Shown here in pieces: positions 34,487-44,272 of a stretch of 64,000 nucleotides of DNA. The DNA comes from Maribacter sp. BPC-D8 (GTDB taxonomy: Bacteria; Bacteroidota; Bacteroidia; Flavobacteriales; Flavobacteriaceae). A program made the translations under genes and the position numbers. A model generated the notes under the pieces. It did no database searches. It had not been told where the DNA came from and saw nothing but the letters and a program-made list of their open reading frames with translations. Position 1 is the first letter of the stretch. Every line of letters starts with the position of its first letter. The stretch covers positions 992,001 to 1,056,000 of the forward strand of contig NZ_CP128187.1 in the NCBI RefSeq assembly GCF_035207705.1, in the 5' to 3' direction.

Positions 34487-36658
34487 TTATTTTTTCCTTT
34501 CTACCAGTTCAAGCTGGTCTACACTTACGTTTGTCGTAAATATGCCATAGTTAACAATAGCTTTACCTTTTTCAAGGGAATCTATACTACCCACAGCTTT
34601 TCCATCTAACATACGAACACGGTCACCTATATTAAAAACGGGTCTTGGCTTATTCTTTTCCTTAAAGACGGCTTTTTTCTTTTCTACCTTCTTTTTCTCA
34701 CGAATTACCTTCACTTCTTTTTGAACTTCTTCGGCGACTTTGGCTTTTTTAACACGTTCGGCTTTGGCTTGATTAGCAGTCTTCTTCTTTCTTTTGCTGT
34801 TCTCTGTTTCAACGATTCTCAATAGCTCAGATACTAAAGGACGTTTCTTATTGTCTTGAAAATACTTGTCGGCAGCAACATTTACTTTGTTGCCCAATTG
34901 TATCATACGTTGGTCGTGGTCGTATAGCTCTTGGTAGTTCTCAAGTTTAGATTTGATTTTAGCATTTAGCTTTTCTAATCGTTCGTTTTCATCTCTTGCT
35001 TTAGACTCCTCTTCTTTTAACCTTGAGCCGGTTTCAGCCATTTTACTACGCTCTTTCTGCAGTTTGGCAATGGTGGCATCGAAACGAACTTTGCCACGCT
35101 CTATTTTCTTCTTCGCTTTATTGATAAGCGAGTAGGGGATGCCGTTCTTCTGCGCCACCTCAAACGTAAATGAACTACCAGCTTGCCCTAAAATCAGTTG
35201 AAATGTAGGTTCTAAAGTTTTACCATCAAATAGCATATTGGCATTGGTGACATGTGGCAATTCATTAGCCAATGCCTTTAAGTTTGCGTAGTGTGTTGTT
35301 ATAACTCCGAAGGAACCTCTTTCATAAAAGACCTCTAAAAAGGCTTCGGCTAAAGCACCACCTAGTTCGGGATCACTACCGGTACCAAATTCATCGATTA
35401 GAAAAAGGGTGTTTTGGTCACAGCGCTTTAAAAATTGGTTCATGTTCTTTAAGCGGTAACTGTACGTACTTAGATGATTTTCAATACTTTGGTTGTCACC
35501 AATATCTGTTAAAATCTTTTTAAAGAAGCAAACTTCACTTCTTTCATGTACAGGAATTAACATTCCGCTTTGAAGCATTACTTGAAGTAAACCAATGGTT
35601 TTCAACGTAATACTTTTACCGCCTGCATTGGGTCCAGAAATAACTATAATTCTGTTTTCTTGATGCAATTCAATGGTCTGCGGATATGTATTTTCATTCT
35701 TGCGCTTATTGTTCAAAAACAATAGCGGATGGTATGCATCTCGCAAATACAATCTATTGTTTGAATTAATTTTAGGCAGTAGGGCGTCAATATCTTCTGC
35801 GTGCTTAGCTTTTGCAGCAATAACGTCCACTTGCGTTAAAAAATCTTGATAATCGCTTAAAAGCGCTCTAAATGGTCTTATCTGATTCGTAAGCTGCTTA
35901 AGAATACGCTGTACTTCTTCCTTTTCTTCAAACTCTAAGTTATTGAGCTCTCTACTATATTTCAAAGCCGCTTCAGGTTCTATGTAAACAATGCTTCCGG
36001 TCTTTGATGTACCCATAACGGCACCCTTAACTTTCTTGCGATACATTGCTTTAACTGCTAAAACACGTCTATTCTCAACAACAGATTCCCTGATCTCATC
36101 CAAATAATCAGATGCTTGGTACGTGTTTAAAGCGGAACCAAAGCTTTGACTGATTTTACCGCGAACTGCATTTATTTGCCTTCTAATCGTAAACAACTCA
36201 TCAGATGCGTTGTCTTTCACTTCACCAAAACGATCAATGACATTGTTAATTAAAATCGGAATTTCAGCGTTCTGCTCCAGTTTCAAAGCAAAATCATAGA
36301 AAAGGGGATAATACTCTTTGAACTTTTTAAAGAATTTTTGATGTAGTGCAACAGTAGTACAAATACTAGCGATTCTTTTGAATCCTTGTAATTCTAAGGT
36401 TGTATTTTCAATCTTCAGAAGCTTCAGGTCGGCATTAATAGCATCGAATCCATGATTGGGAATTCGGTTTTCACTAATAAGTGAAGATAGATATTCGGCT
36501 GTTTTGCCAAGTTCTACTTTGATAACCTCGTCAGTGATAAATGGTGCAATTTCTAATGCAGCTTCTTTACCCAATTCTGTATGGCAACGCGCAGAAACTT
36601 GTTTTAATACAGAAGGAAATTCTAAGTCTTGTAATGTTTTGGAATGTATGTTAGCCAC
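34487..36658 (-). CDS. mutS2: MutS2-family ATPase lacking the Smr domain
   Basis: 723 residues. MutS core and lever domains occupy ~1-310; the ABC ATPase follows with Walker A SGPNAGGKS, then LIDEFGTGSDP (Walker B) and TTHYANLKALA. A long coiled coil and Lys-rich linker (~510-660) lead to a KOW-like end (IGDRVRMLDGKAVGSIDSL). Textbook MutS2 is nearer 780 residues and ends in an Smr nuclease domain; here the chain stops after the KOW-like segment. MutS2 acts in recombination control and ribosome rescue in other bacteria; loss of Smr limits which applies. Confidence 0.88.
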   Translation of the reverse strand: MANIHSKTLQDLEFPSVLKQVSARCHTELGKEAALEIAPFITDEVIKVELGKTAEYLSSLISENRIPNHGFDAINADLKLLKIENTTLELQGFKRIASICTTVALHQKFFKKFKEYYPLFYDFALKLEQNAEIPILINNVIDRFGEVKDNASDELFTIRRQINAVRGKISQSFGSALNTYQASDYLDEIRESVVENRRVLAVKAMYRKKVKGAVMGTSKTGSIVYIEPEAALKYSRELNNLEFEEKEEVQRILKQLTNQIRPFRALLSDYQDFLTQVDVIAAKAKHAEDIDALLPKINSNNRLYLRDAYHPLLFLNNKRKNENTYPQTIELHQENRIIVISGPNAGGKSITLKTIGLLQVMLQSGMLIPVHERSEVCFFKKILTDIGDNQSIENHLSTYSYRLKNMNQFLKRCDQNTLFLIDEFGTGSDPELGGALAEAFLEVFYERGSFGVITTHYANLKALANELPHVTNANMLFDGKTLEPTFQLILGQAGSSFTFEVAQKNGIPYSLINKAKKKIERGKVRFDATIAKLQKERSKMAETGSRLKEEESKARDENERLEKLNAKIKSKLENYQELYDHDQRMIQLGNKVNVAADKYFQDNKKRPLVSELLRIVETENSKRKKKTANQAKAERVKKAKVAEEVQKEVKVIREKKKVEKKKAVFKEKNKPRPVFNIGDRVRMLDGKAVGSIDSLEKGKAIVNYGIFTTNVSVDQLELVERKK

Positions 36659-36801
36659 GTTATATTTTAATGAGTTGCAAAGGTACGCATTGACAATGAA
36701 ATTTTATAAATGAGAATGTGTCGGACTCATAAAAGACAATGCGAATACAATTAACCAATTTATGTTGGGTGAAATAGAACATGGTTCTAGCAATTTTGGT
36801 A

Positions 36802-36832
36802 TTGTCTTACAGCAGGGTTAATAGTAACTTTG
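36802..36832 (+). promoter_or_regulatory. Promoter of ung
   Basis: TTG at 36802-36804, a 20-nt spacer and TAACTTTG at 36825-36832, matching both Bacteroidota promoter elements. It lies 24 nt before the ATG. Confidence 0.65.
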
Positions 36833-36856
36833 ATGTAGTGTAAAAAAATAAGTGCC

Positions 36857-37522
36857 ATGGATATTGATTTGGTTAAGAGTTGGAAAGATCAGTTGCGGTC
36901 AGAATTTGACAAGCCCTATTTTAAAGATTTAATGCAATTCGTTGAACGTGAATATGAGGAGCATACCTGTTATCCGGAATATGCTGATATATTTTCTGCT
37001 TTTAATCACTGTGAATTTAAAGATACAAAGGTGGTTATCATTGGTCAAGACCCATATCACGGGCCTGATCAAGCAAAAGGTTTATGTTTTTCGGTCAAAG
37101 ATGGTGTTAAACATCCTCCTTCGCTAATCAATATTTTCAAAGAAATTGAGAGTGACCTAGGTATTCCTTACCCAGAGAGTGGAAATCTTGAACGATGGGC
37201 TAAACAAGGCGTTCTGCTATTAAATGCTACGCTTACGGTAAGAGCTCATGAAGCCGGAAGCCATCAAAAACAAGGTTGGGAGGTTTTTACAGATGCTGTG
37301 ATTTCAAAACTATCAGAAAATAGCGAGCATGTGGTTTTTATGCTTTGGGGTGGTTATGCTAAGAAAAAGGCAAAACTTATCGATGCAGAGCAGCATTATT
37401 TATTGACATCTGGTCATCCATCGCCATTAAGTGCCAATCGAGGATATTGGTTTGGGAACAAGCATTTTTCATCTTGTAATAAAATACTAGGTGATTTAGG
37501 CAATAAAAATATAGTGTGGTAA
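36857..37522 (+). CDS. ung: Uracil-DNA glycosylase
   Basis: Excises uracil from DNA. 221 residues, family-1 UNG. The water-activating loop GQDPYHGP has Asp65 and His68; the Leu-intercalation loop HPSPLSANRG has His187. Length and motifs are complete. The cytoplasmic repair role is well established for the family. Confidence 0.97.
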   Translation: MDIDLVKSWKDQLRSEFDKPYFKDLMQFVEREYEEHTCYPEYADIFSAFNHCEFKDTKVVIIGQDPYHGPDQAKGLCFSVKDGVKHPPSLINIFKEIESDLGIPYPESGNLERWAKQGVLLLNATLTVRAHEAGSHQKQGWEVFTDAVISKLSENSEHVVFMLWGGYAKKKAKLIDAEQHYLLTSGHPSPLSANRGYWFGNKHFSSCNKILGDLGNKNIVW

Positions 37523-37601
37523 GTTAGATACTTATTACATGTTTAAATTTAGATTGTACTTTGGGGTACAATAGTGGCTAACAACTTAAATAACAGCTCA
37601 A

Positions 37602-38030
37602 ATGAATAACTTAGAAAGGTTAAATACTATTTTACTGGTAGACGATGATGATGCTAGTAACTTCTTACATTCCATTTTTATCAATAAGTTAGATATGGAT
37701 GTGAATATTAATTCAGCACTTAACGGTCAAGAAGCGATAGACTTCATTCTTGGTAAAGGTCAAGAGCAATTAGAATTGCCATGTATGGTCATGTTAGACT
37801 TAAGAATGCCAGTAATGGACGGGTGGCAGTTTATGGATGCTTACGAAGAGTTGGTGCCTAAAAAACTAAAAGATCAAATTACCATTGTACTTGTTACAAT
37901 CAGTGATAATAAAGAGGATAAAGTGCGCGCAACCGATAATAAGTATATCGCCGATTTTGCACAAAAACCACTTTCTGATGAAACTTTTAAAGCCTTGATA
38001 CAAAAGCATTACAGCTTAGCTGCAATCTAA
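37602..38030 (+). CDS. Single-domain response regulator
   Basis: 142 residues, receiver domain only. Acidic pair in LLVDDDDASN, phospho-acceptor Asp in VMLDLRMPVMDGWQF, the Thr/Ser switch in VLVTISDN and the Lys in FAQKPL. No output domain, so it works by protein contact. No histidine kinase is next to it. It is 79 nt after ung and probably separately transcribed. Confidence 0.9.
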   Translation: MNNLERLNTILLVDDDDASNFLHSIFINKLDMDVNINSALNGQEAIDFILGKGQEQLELPCMVMLDLRMPVMDGWQFMDAYEELVPKKLKDQITIVLVTISDNKEDKVRATDNKYIADFAQKPLSDETFKALIQKHYSLAAI

Positions 38031-38032
38031 AA

Positions 38033-38878
38033 TCATTTTAGAATTTCAGAAACCGGAATTAATTTATCTATTAAATTAAGTTCTTTCAGCGTATTTTGAA
38101 CTTTAATCAATGTAGATTCCGGTAGTTGTTTTTGGCTCCATTCGGTAATTTGCAGCCATTCTTGTATATCTTCTAATTTTTGATGGTACCGGTTTGCTAA
38201 CGTAGAATCAATTCTCGGAATTTCTTTGAATTCAACCGTATACATGTTGATGATTTCAAGAATATGCTTTAATATGCCCTCATTTTCCTTCAAAAATGAA
38301 TTAGTCCCGACTAAAACAAAACACGGCCATGGTGTAGGGCAATTTCCTAAGTGCTTAAAAACACCACTATCCACAAGAGGCTTTGTTGTAAAACGCTCCC
38401 ACATAAAATAATCTGCAGTACCAGAAGACAAACCTTCAACAGCCCCATCAAGATTATTTATTAAATTGAATTTCAAATTCTCAGTGTCCCAGCCCATGTT
38501 TGTAGCTTGAACGTAAGACATTAGGTGGCTTCCGCTACCGTAACGGCTAATTGCCGCTGTAGTGTCCTTTAAATCGTTAAGAGAAGTGTAAGCGCTATTG
38601 GCGTCGACGTGAATTCCCCAAAGTAGGGGCGAGGCAATGTATTCTTGAATAATTTTCACCTCATTACCTTCAGTAATACTTTTTACGATCCCTTCGGTTA
38701 AGATAATTGCAAGGTCGGTATCCTCATTTTTAAGCATTTCGCTCATTCTACCAGTGCCTTCAGGTACTTCTGTCCATTCTAAATTGATCCCTCTTTCTTT
38801 AAAAGCACCTTCTTCAATAGCTAAATGCCACGGAAGGTTAAAATGTTCGGGTACACCAATAATCTTAACGGTTTTCAT
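38033..38878 (-). CDS. Periplasmic-binding-fold protein without a signal peptide (NMT1/THI5-like)
   Basis: 281 residues starting MKTVKIIGVPEHFNLPWHLA, so no signal peptide. The layout matches NMT1/THI5-like or taurine/nitrate-type binding proteins: EEGAFKERGINLEW, TDLAIILTEGIVKSI, AISRYGSGSH, SGTADYFMWERF. Without export it may be an enzyme or cytosolic sensor. The start overlaps the end of ppk1 by 14 nt, so translation is coupled to polyphosphate kinase. Confidence 0.75.
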   Translation of the reverse strand: MKTVKIIGVPEHFNLPWHLAIEEGAFKERGINLEWTEVPEGTGRMSEMLKNEDTDLAIILTEGIVKSITEGNEVKIIQEYIASPLLWGIHVDANSAYTSLNDLKDTTAAISRYGSGSHLMSYVQATNMGWDTENLKFNLINNLDGAVEGLSSGTADYFMWERFTTKPLVDSGVFKHLGNCPTPWPCFVLVGTNSFLKENEGILKHILEIINMYTVEFKEIPRIDSTLANRYHQKLEDIQEWLQITEWSQKQLPESTLIKVQNTLKELNLIDKLIPVSEILK

Positions 38879-40901
38879 CTAATTTATTTTTAAGGTAATC
38901 GTAAATGGCATATTGAGAGCGTATGTCTTCTTGACCAGGAGCCTGAGCAACCTTTTTATTAGAATTTTCTATATCTAATACACGTGCTTTTTGGTTGTCA
39001 TTTAGCTGCAGGGTAAGAATATGTTTTAACTCATCAAAAATGTCCGGGTCTAGAATTGGGGTTAACACTTCTATTCGTCTGTCTAAGTTTCGGGTCATCC
39101 AATCTGCAGAACCTATATACATAAGCTCGTCTCCGCCATTTTCAAAAAGGTAAATTCTACCATGTTCTAGATAGCGATCCACAATACTAGTTATATAAAT
39201 ATTGTCTTTCATTCCCGAATTAAGGTCGTCGTTAGCTGTTAGGTAACAACAAAACCCTCTAATTATAAGGCGAACATTAACACCAGCATTAACAGCCCTG
39301 TATAAAGCTCTAATCATATCAGAGTCTTCAAGACTGTTCATTTTAGCGGTAATGGCAGCTTTTTTACCTTCGCGAGCAGCATTAATCTCGTTCTGAATAA
39401 GATTTAAAAAGGTAATTCTAGTCGTAAAAGGCGATACCAATAAGCGTTTCAACTTTGGTACTATGATTTTTCGTTCCAAAACTTGAAACACCTGACCTAA
39501 ATCTTTCGTAATCTTCTTGTCGGCAGTAAAGAGTCCGTGATCACAATAGATTTTAGAGGTTTTGGCATTGAAATTACCAGTACCGATGTAGGCATAACGC
39601 TTTATTTTATTTTCTTCGTTACGATAGACCATTGCTATTTTAGAATGCACCTTTACTTGCGGAATACTAAAAATTACTTTGGCTCCTTTCTCTTCGAATA
39701 TACGTCCCCATTTAATGTTATTGGCCTCATCGAACCGAGCTTGGGCTTCAACGAATAGGGTGACTTTCTTGTTATTATCTAATGCCGTTAAAATGGCATC
39801 TGCAAGAGAAGAAGACTTTGCAATGCGGTAAATAGTCATTTTTATAGCAATGACATTTGGGTCTGTAGCTGCTGTGGTCAAAAAATCTTCAACTACTTTA
39901 AAGTCTTGATACGGAAAATGTACCAATTGGTCTTTTTTAGCAATGCTTTCAAAGATATTCTTAGTATAGCTTAACTCTGGATGTGGTAAAGCCGGTTTTT
40001 CTTGGTATTGTAAATGTTCTGTGCCTTTCGGAAGCGGAAAAGAAAAGAAGTCAGATAAATTATGATAGGTTCCACCGGGCGATAAATCAACCGAACCTAA
40101 ATTGAAGTCCGTTTTTAAAGCATCTATTAGCCAGCTTGGCATAGTTTCATCGTATAGAAGCCTTGTCGCTTGTCCTGATAAACGCTTATCTAATGAATTA
40201 TAAATCTTCTCTACTAATTCTAGATCCGAATAGTCGTCTTCTAAATACAATTCGGCATCCCTAGAAAGTTTGATAGAGTAGCAGGCGTCAATGTCTTTGT
40301 TGGGTAATAACTTTTGAATGTTCAACCTAATAGCATCATCTAAATAGCAAAATTGATGTCCGTCGCCCGGCAAAGCTATAAAGCGATCTTGATTTTCTAT
40401 TGGTATTTCAACAATGCTGTATTTGTGACCTGAGTGTGTAACTGCTAAATATAGTGCCCCATCGGTTAATTCTAAGTTTTCTTTATGTACCGAACAAAAT
40501 TCTTTAATGCTCTTATCGAATAACGATTCTAAGAATTGTATTTGCTCGTTTGTAAAGTTAGATGTGTTGCGAACATATATGTTATGTTCTTCAAGTTCTG
40601 AAAGTGTCGCTTTAATTACATTTCCAAATTCGACTTGCTGCTCATTGATGGTTTTTAAAATGTGTTGTAACGTACTATTAGCTTTAAACATTAGTTTCTT
40701 TCGAAACTTTTTATCTAGATGCTTGATTTGTCGAAGTTGAGAAACACGCACTTTAAAGTACTCATCTAAATTAGAAGAAAAAATGGCTAAGAATTTCAAT
40801 CGTTCTAACAATGGCGTGTCGGTACTTTTAGCTTCAAGCAAAACGCGTTCATTGAAATAGAGCCAATTAATATCTCTATGCTTCAGGTTGTCTTTTTTCA
40901 T
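38865..40901 (-). CDS. ppk1: Polyphosphate kinase 1
   Basis: Makes inorganic polyphosphate from ATP, reversibly, via a phosphohistidine. 678 residues. N-terminal RDINWLYFNERVLLEA matches the family start. The phospholipase-D-like core holds the second conserved His in KVHSKIAMVYR and the autophosphorylated His455 in CDHGLFTA. The gene overlaps the downstream binding-fold gene. Confidence 0.96.
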   Translation of the reverse strand: MKKDNLKHRDINWLYFNERVLLEAKSTDTPLLERLKFLAIFSSNLDEYFKVRVSQLRQIKHLDKKFRKKLMFKANSTLQHILKTINEQQVEFGNVIKATLSELEEHNIYVRNTSNFTNEQIQFLESLFDKSIKEFCSVHKENLELTDGALYLAVTHSGHKYSIVEIPIENQDRFIALPGDGHQFCYLDDAIRLNIQKLLPNKDIDACYSIKLSRDAELYLEDDYSDLELVEKIYNSLDKRLSGQATRLLYDETMPSWLIDALKTDFNLGSVDLSPGGTYHNLSDFFSFPLPKGTEHLQYQEKPALPHPELSYTKNIFESIAKKDQLVHFPYQDFKVVEDFLTTAATDPNVIAIKMTIYRIAKSSSLADAILTALDNNKKVTLFVEAQARFDEANNIKWGRIFEEKGAKVIFSIPQVKVHSKIAMVYRNEENKIKRYAYIGTGNFNAKTSKIYCDHGLFTADKKITKDLGQVFQVLERKIIVPKLKRLLVSPFTTRITFLNLIQNEINAAREGKKAAITAKMNSLEDSDMIRALYRAVNAGVNVRLIIRGFCCYLTANDDLNSGMKDNIYITSIVDRYLEHGRIYLFENGGDELMYIGSADWMTRNLDRRIEVLTPILDPDIFDELKHILTLQLNDNQKARVLDIENSNKKVAQAPGQEDIRSQYAIYDYLKNKLDENR

Positions 40902-40955
40902 GATAAGATTTGCGTAAAAATAAGCAGTACAATAGTAAATTATTGTAAATGTATG

Positions 40956-41822
40956 TTAAGCCAATCGTTTCAAGCAATATTCAATAAGATTATCGACCGA
41001 TTCGGCAGGTGTAGCAGAAAATTCGCCAGTAGATCTATTTGCTACAACACAGTTTAACGATACTGCCTCATGACCTAATAGCTGTGCAAGTGCATAAATA
41101 CCCGAGGTTTCCATCTCAAGATTGGTCAATTTTAAATCATTGTAACCGAATGTAGATAATTTCTCCATCAATTCCATTTGACTAGGCTTTATTCTCAATT
41201 GACGCTGTTGTGGTCCGTAAAAGCCTGTATTTGTTGCTGTAAAACCTAATCGTATACGATTGTCGTTAAACAATTCTCCTAGCTTTTCAGAGTAAGAGAG
41301 TACATATGGTCTTGCTTTATTGGTGTCCCAAGAAGTGTGAGCAATAAATTCATCTTCTATCTTAGGGTAGTTGATTTCATTATGCTCATAGTAATGTAAA
41401 AGCCCGTCAAAACCAATTGAATATTTACTGATCAAGAAAGAATCAATAGGAATATCTGGCTGTATAGCACCGGTAGTTCCGATTCTAATAATATTTAACG
41501 GCGTATGATTTTCTTTAAGTGTTCTTGTCTTAAAATCGATATTTACCAAGGCATCTAATTCGTTTAAAACGATATCGATGTTGTCAGTACCAATTCCAGT
41601 AGAAATCACTGAAATGCGCTTACCGTTCAAATGACCGGTATGTGTATGAAATTCACGCTTGCCTTTTTTAACCTCAATAGTATCAAAATGTTTAGATACC
41701 TGATGCACCCTATCTGGGTCGCCAACGGTTATAATGGTGGTTGCAATATCTTCTGGTAATAAATTAAGGTGGTAGATGCTACCATCTTCGTTGATGATAA
41801 GCTCAGCAGGCTTTAGTTGCAT
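40956..41822 (-). CDS. Nucleoside phosphorylase (uridine-phosphorylase family)
   Basis: 288 residues. Phosphate-binding GDPDRV (32-37 region), STGIGTDNIDIV, IRIGTTGAIQPD and NLEMETSGIYALAQLLG are all family motifs. It cleaves nucleosides with phosphate for salvage; uridine is the best guess. It begins one nucleotide after the DUF1835 stop, so the two are tightly coupled. Copy 3 of ATCGTATACGAT is inside it. Confidence 0.88.
   Translation of the reverse strand: MQLKPAELIINEDGSIYHLNLLPEDIATTIITVGDPDRVHQVSKHFDTIEVKKGKREFHTHTGHLNGKRISVISTGIGTDNIDIVLNELDALVNIDFKTRTLKENHTPLNIIRIGTTGAIQPDIPIDSFLISKYSIGFDGLLHYYEHNEINYPKIEDEFIAHTSWDTNKARPYVLSYSEKLGELFNDNRIRLGFTATNTGFYGPQQRQLRIKPSQMELMEKLSTFGYNDLKLTNLEMETSGIYALAQLLGHEAVSLNCVVANRSTGEFSATPAESVDNLIEYCLKRLA
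41249..41260. repeat. ATCGTATACGAT palindrome, copy 3
   Basis: Inside the nucleoside phosphorylase gene, read there as AAT CGT ATA CGA TTA (a different codon phase from copy 1). Confidence 0.6.
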
Positions 41823-41823
41823 G

Positions 41824-42756
41824 CTATAATTTTAATATTCGGTTCGTACTAGTGTTGTAAAGGAAATTGTACTTTAAAGCACCACCTAAATACACATCGT
41901 TGTCTTGAATGCAAGAATAATAACTTGTTTGACCATCTAAAATCTCTTTGCCTTTTTTAGAGAGGCGAACAGGGTTTAGACTGGTAATTAATGGTTTTAA
42001 CCTCGTTAAAGCACGGTCATATTGTGTATTAGAAAAACCTAAGTTGCCTTGATTTTTAAGTAAAACATCTATGTATTCCGTTTTTGACTTCGGTTTCCTA
42101 TCAATTGCAAGCTGTAAAATGGTATTTTCCATTTCATTTAAGCCGTTGTTGATACTAGGAAAACGTTTTAGATGCGATTTTACGGCATCACCAAGATAAT
42201 CGAATTGGTAATCGTTAAAATCGGTAAGGTTTTCTAATCGAATCGGATTATTGCTACAGTATAATTGCCAAACATAATCAGCATACTCAGTATCGTCTTG
42301 TGTTAATATCTTTTTATTCCTGTATAAACCTAATAATTGGTCATCGGTAAGCTCATTAAGGCTGTACATTTTATCGGTACCGTCTTCTTTGCCACTGCAC
42401 ACTAAAGATATTTGAGCATATTTTCTGTGTGTTAATAGCCAGCTAATAACAGCAAGCATATTTACCTGACAAAAAAGATCATACTCGAACCAAAGAACGA
42501 TATGATCTTGTTGTTTGTGGTTACAAAGAGACCTATATTCTTTAAGGGTCTTTTCAATAAACCACGATTTTGAAACTTTATAGTTTTTATGGAGAAACTC
42601 AAAACGAGCTTTCCAAAAGGTTTCTGAACCAACATTAGGTAGTGTTTGTCCTTCACATAGCATTTCGCGCCAAGTGATGACATCGCCATCTAAGTTTAAT
42701 TTTTGAAGACGTTCGGTGAAAACATCTCCATTGGTTATGTGCAAGAGAGAACTCAT
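41824..42756 (-). CDS. DUF1835 domain protein
   Basis: 310 residues. The N-terminus LLHITNGDVFTERL and TWREMLCEG match DUF1835; KQQDHIVLWFEYDLFCQVN is the conserved central part; a DUF3658-like end is not clear. The biochemical role of the family is unknown. It is the first gene of a two-gene unit with the nucleoside phosphorylase. Confidence 0.8.
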   Translation of the reverse strand: MSSLLHITNGDVFTERLQKLNLDGDVITWREMLCEGQTLPNVGSETFWKARFEFLHKNYKVSKSWFIEKTLKEYRSLCNHKQQDHIVLWFEYDLFCQVNMLAVISWLLTHRKYAQISLVCSGKEDGTDKMYSLNELTDDQLLGLYRNKKILTQDDTEYADYVWQLYCSNNPIRLENLTDFNDYQFDYLGDAVKSHLKRFPSINNGLNEMENTILQLAIDRKPKSKTEYIDVLLKNQGNLGFSNTQYDRALTRLKPLITSLNPVRLSKKGKEILDGQTSYYSCIQDNDVYLGGALKYNFLYNTSTNRILKL

Positions 42757-42865
42757 ACCAGGTTTGATTTTAGTTTGATTAGATTAAAAATAATACTAAT
42801 AACAACGTTATAAAATTATTTAACAGAAAACAAATGGAACTTTCAAGGTAGTGTTTTTTACTAAA

Positions 42866-43195
42866 TTATCCACCTACACGTTTAACAGAGAAGCCTTTAT
42901 CTTTCAATATTGCCATGATTTTATCTCTATAGTCTCCTTGAATAATAATTTTGCCTTCTTTAAAACTACCGCCAACACTCAATTTTGTCTTTAATTCTTT
43001 GGCTAATTTCTTAAAATCTTCATCGGCACCAGTGTATCCTTCTAAAATGGTAATTGGTTTACCTTTTCGCTTTTCGTACTTGCAAATGATAGGGTCATCT
43101 TGAAGCCAAATAGGATTATCCGCTTTTTTTTCAACGGGGGTTTCCTCTGGTTGGTGCTCTGGAAATAGATTTTTTAACTGGTCTTTAAGATCCAT
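42866..43195 (-). CDS. SUI1/YciH-type translation factor
   Basis: 109 residues; eIF1/SUI1 fold at 45-109. Signature residues: EKRKGKPITILEGYTG, LAKELKTKLSVGGSFKEGKI and IIQGDYRDKI. The bacterial homologue YciH affects initiation fidelity. It follows the 2OG oxygenase gene by 5 nt and is probably in its operon. Confidence 0.9.
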   Translation of the reverse strand: MDLKDQLKNLFPEHQPEETPVEKKADNPIWLQDDPIICKYEKRKGKPITILEGYTGADEDFKKLAKELKTKLSVGGSFKEGKIIIQGDYRDKIMAILKDKGFSVKRVGG

Positions 43196-43200
43196 ATAGA

Positions 43201-44151
43201 CTATTTTTTGATTAATCCTAAATCGATTAATCTTTCATGTAAAAATTCACCTGCAGATATATCTGTATACAGTTTAGGGTTTTCATCATCAATGCAGTTC
43301 TCTAAACAGTTTAAAGACATTTCACTCACCGGATGCATAAAAAACGGCACGGAGTATCTTGAAGTTCCCCATAATTCTCTTGGTGGGTTTACTACTTGAT
43401 GTATTGTAGATAGCAATTTGTTATTAGTAAGGCGAGATAGCATATCGCCTACGTTAATCATTAACTGATCAGGTCTTGCAATAGCATCTACCCATTCGCC
43501 ATCATGGTTTTGAACCTGAAGTCCTTTACCATGTGCTCCCATTAACAATGTAATTAAGTTAATATCACCATGCGCAGCAGCTCGTACTGCATTTTTAGGT
43601 TCTGAGGTAATAGGTGGGTAATGTATAGGACGTAAAATTGAATTTCCATTTTTAATATAATTATCAAAATAGAATTCATCTAAATTTAAATGTAAAGCCA
43701 GCGCACGTAACACGTATCTCGCTGTTTTCTCTAGCATTTTATAGGTTTCTTTTCCTACTTTATTAAATTCAGGTAATTCTTTAACCATTACATTGGCAGG
43801 GTATTCCTTTTCCAATTCATCATTATCCTCAACATATTGTCCGAAATGCCAAAACTCTTTTAAATCGCCTTCTTTTCTGCCTTTAGCATGTTCTTTACCG
43901 AATGAGGTGTAACCACGCTGACCGCCAATACCTTCAATCTGGTATCCGTCTTTTACATCCTCAGGTAAATCGAAGAATTCTTTAATATCACTATATAAGG
44001 TATCTACTAATTCTTCAGACAAAAAATGTCCGCTTAAAGCAACAAATCCGATTTCTTCAAAGGCTTTTCCGATTTCATTTATAAACTTTAGTTTTCTTTT
44101 TGGGTCTTCCGAAAGAAAATCCGACAAATCAACACTAGGTACTAAGCTCAT
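43201..44151 (-). CDS. Isopenicillin N synthase-family 2-oxoglutarate/Fe(II) oxygenase
   Basis: 316 residues. Iron ligands are His and Asp of HGDINLITLL and the distal His in LLSTIHQVVN; the 2OG-binding Arg is in TSRYSVPFF. N-terminal DIOX_N-like segment (VPSVDLSDFL, FVALSGHFL) is present. The substrate is unknown. Nothing else in the locus hints at a beta-lactam or flavonoid pathway. Confidence 0.88.
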   Translation of the reverse strand: MSLVPSVDLSDFLSEDPKRKLKFINEIGKAFEEIGFVALSGHFLSEELVDTLYSDIKEFFDLPEDVKDGYQIEGIGGQRGYTSFGKEHAKGRKEGDLKEFWHFGQYVEDNDELEKEYPANVMVKELPEFNKVGKETYKMLEKTARYVLRALALHLNLDEFYFDNYIKNGNSILRPIHYPPITSEPKNAVRAAAHGDINLITLLMGAHGKGLQVQNHDGEWVDAIARPDQLMINVGDMLSRLTNNKLLSTIHQVVNPPRELWGTSRYSVPFFMHPVSEMSLNCLENCIDDENPKLYTDISAGEFLHERLIDLGLIKK

Positions 44152-44272
44152 ATTATAAAGATTTTACGTAAAATTAATAATTATTGTCGATTTAATAGCG
44201 TTGTTGTATTCTATACTTTCTAGATACATTTTTGTTACATTTATAATTTAATATCCAAAACTGACCTTATCA

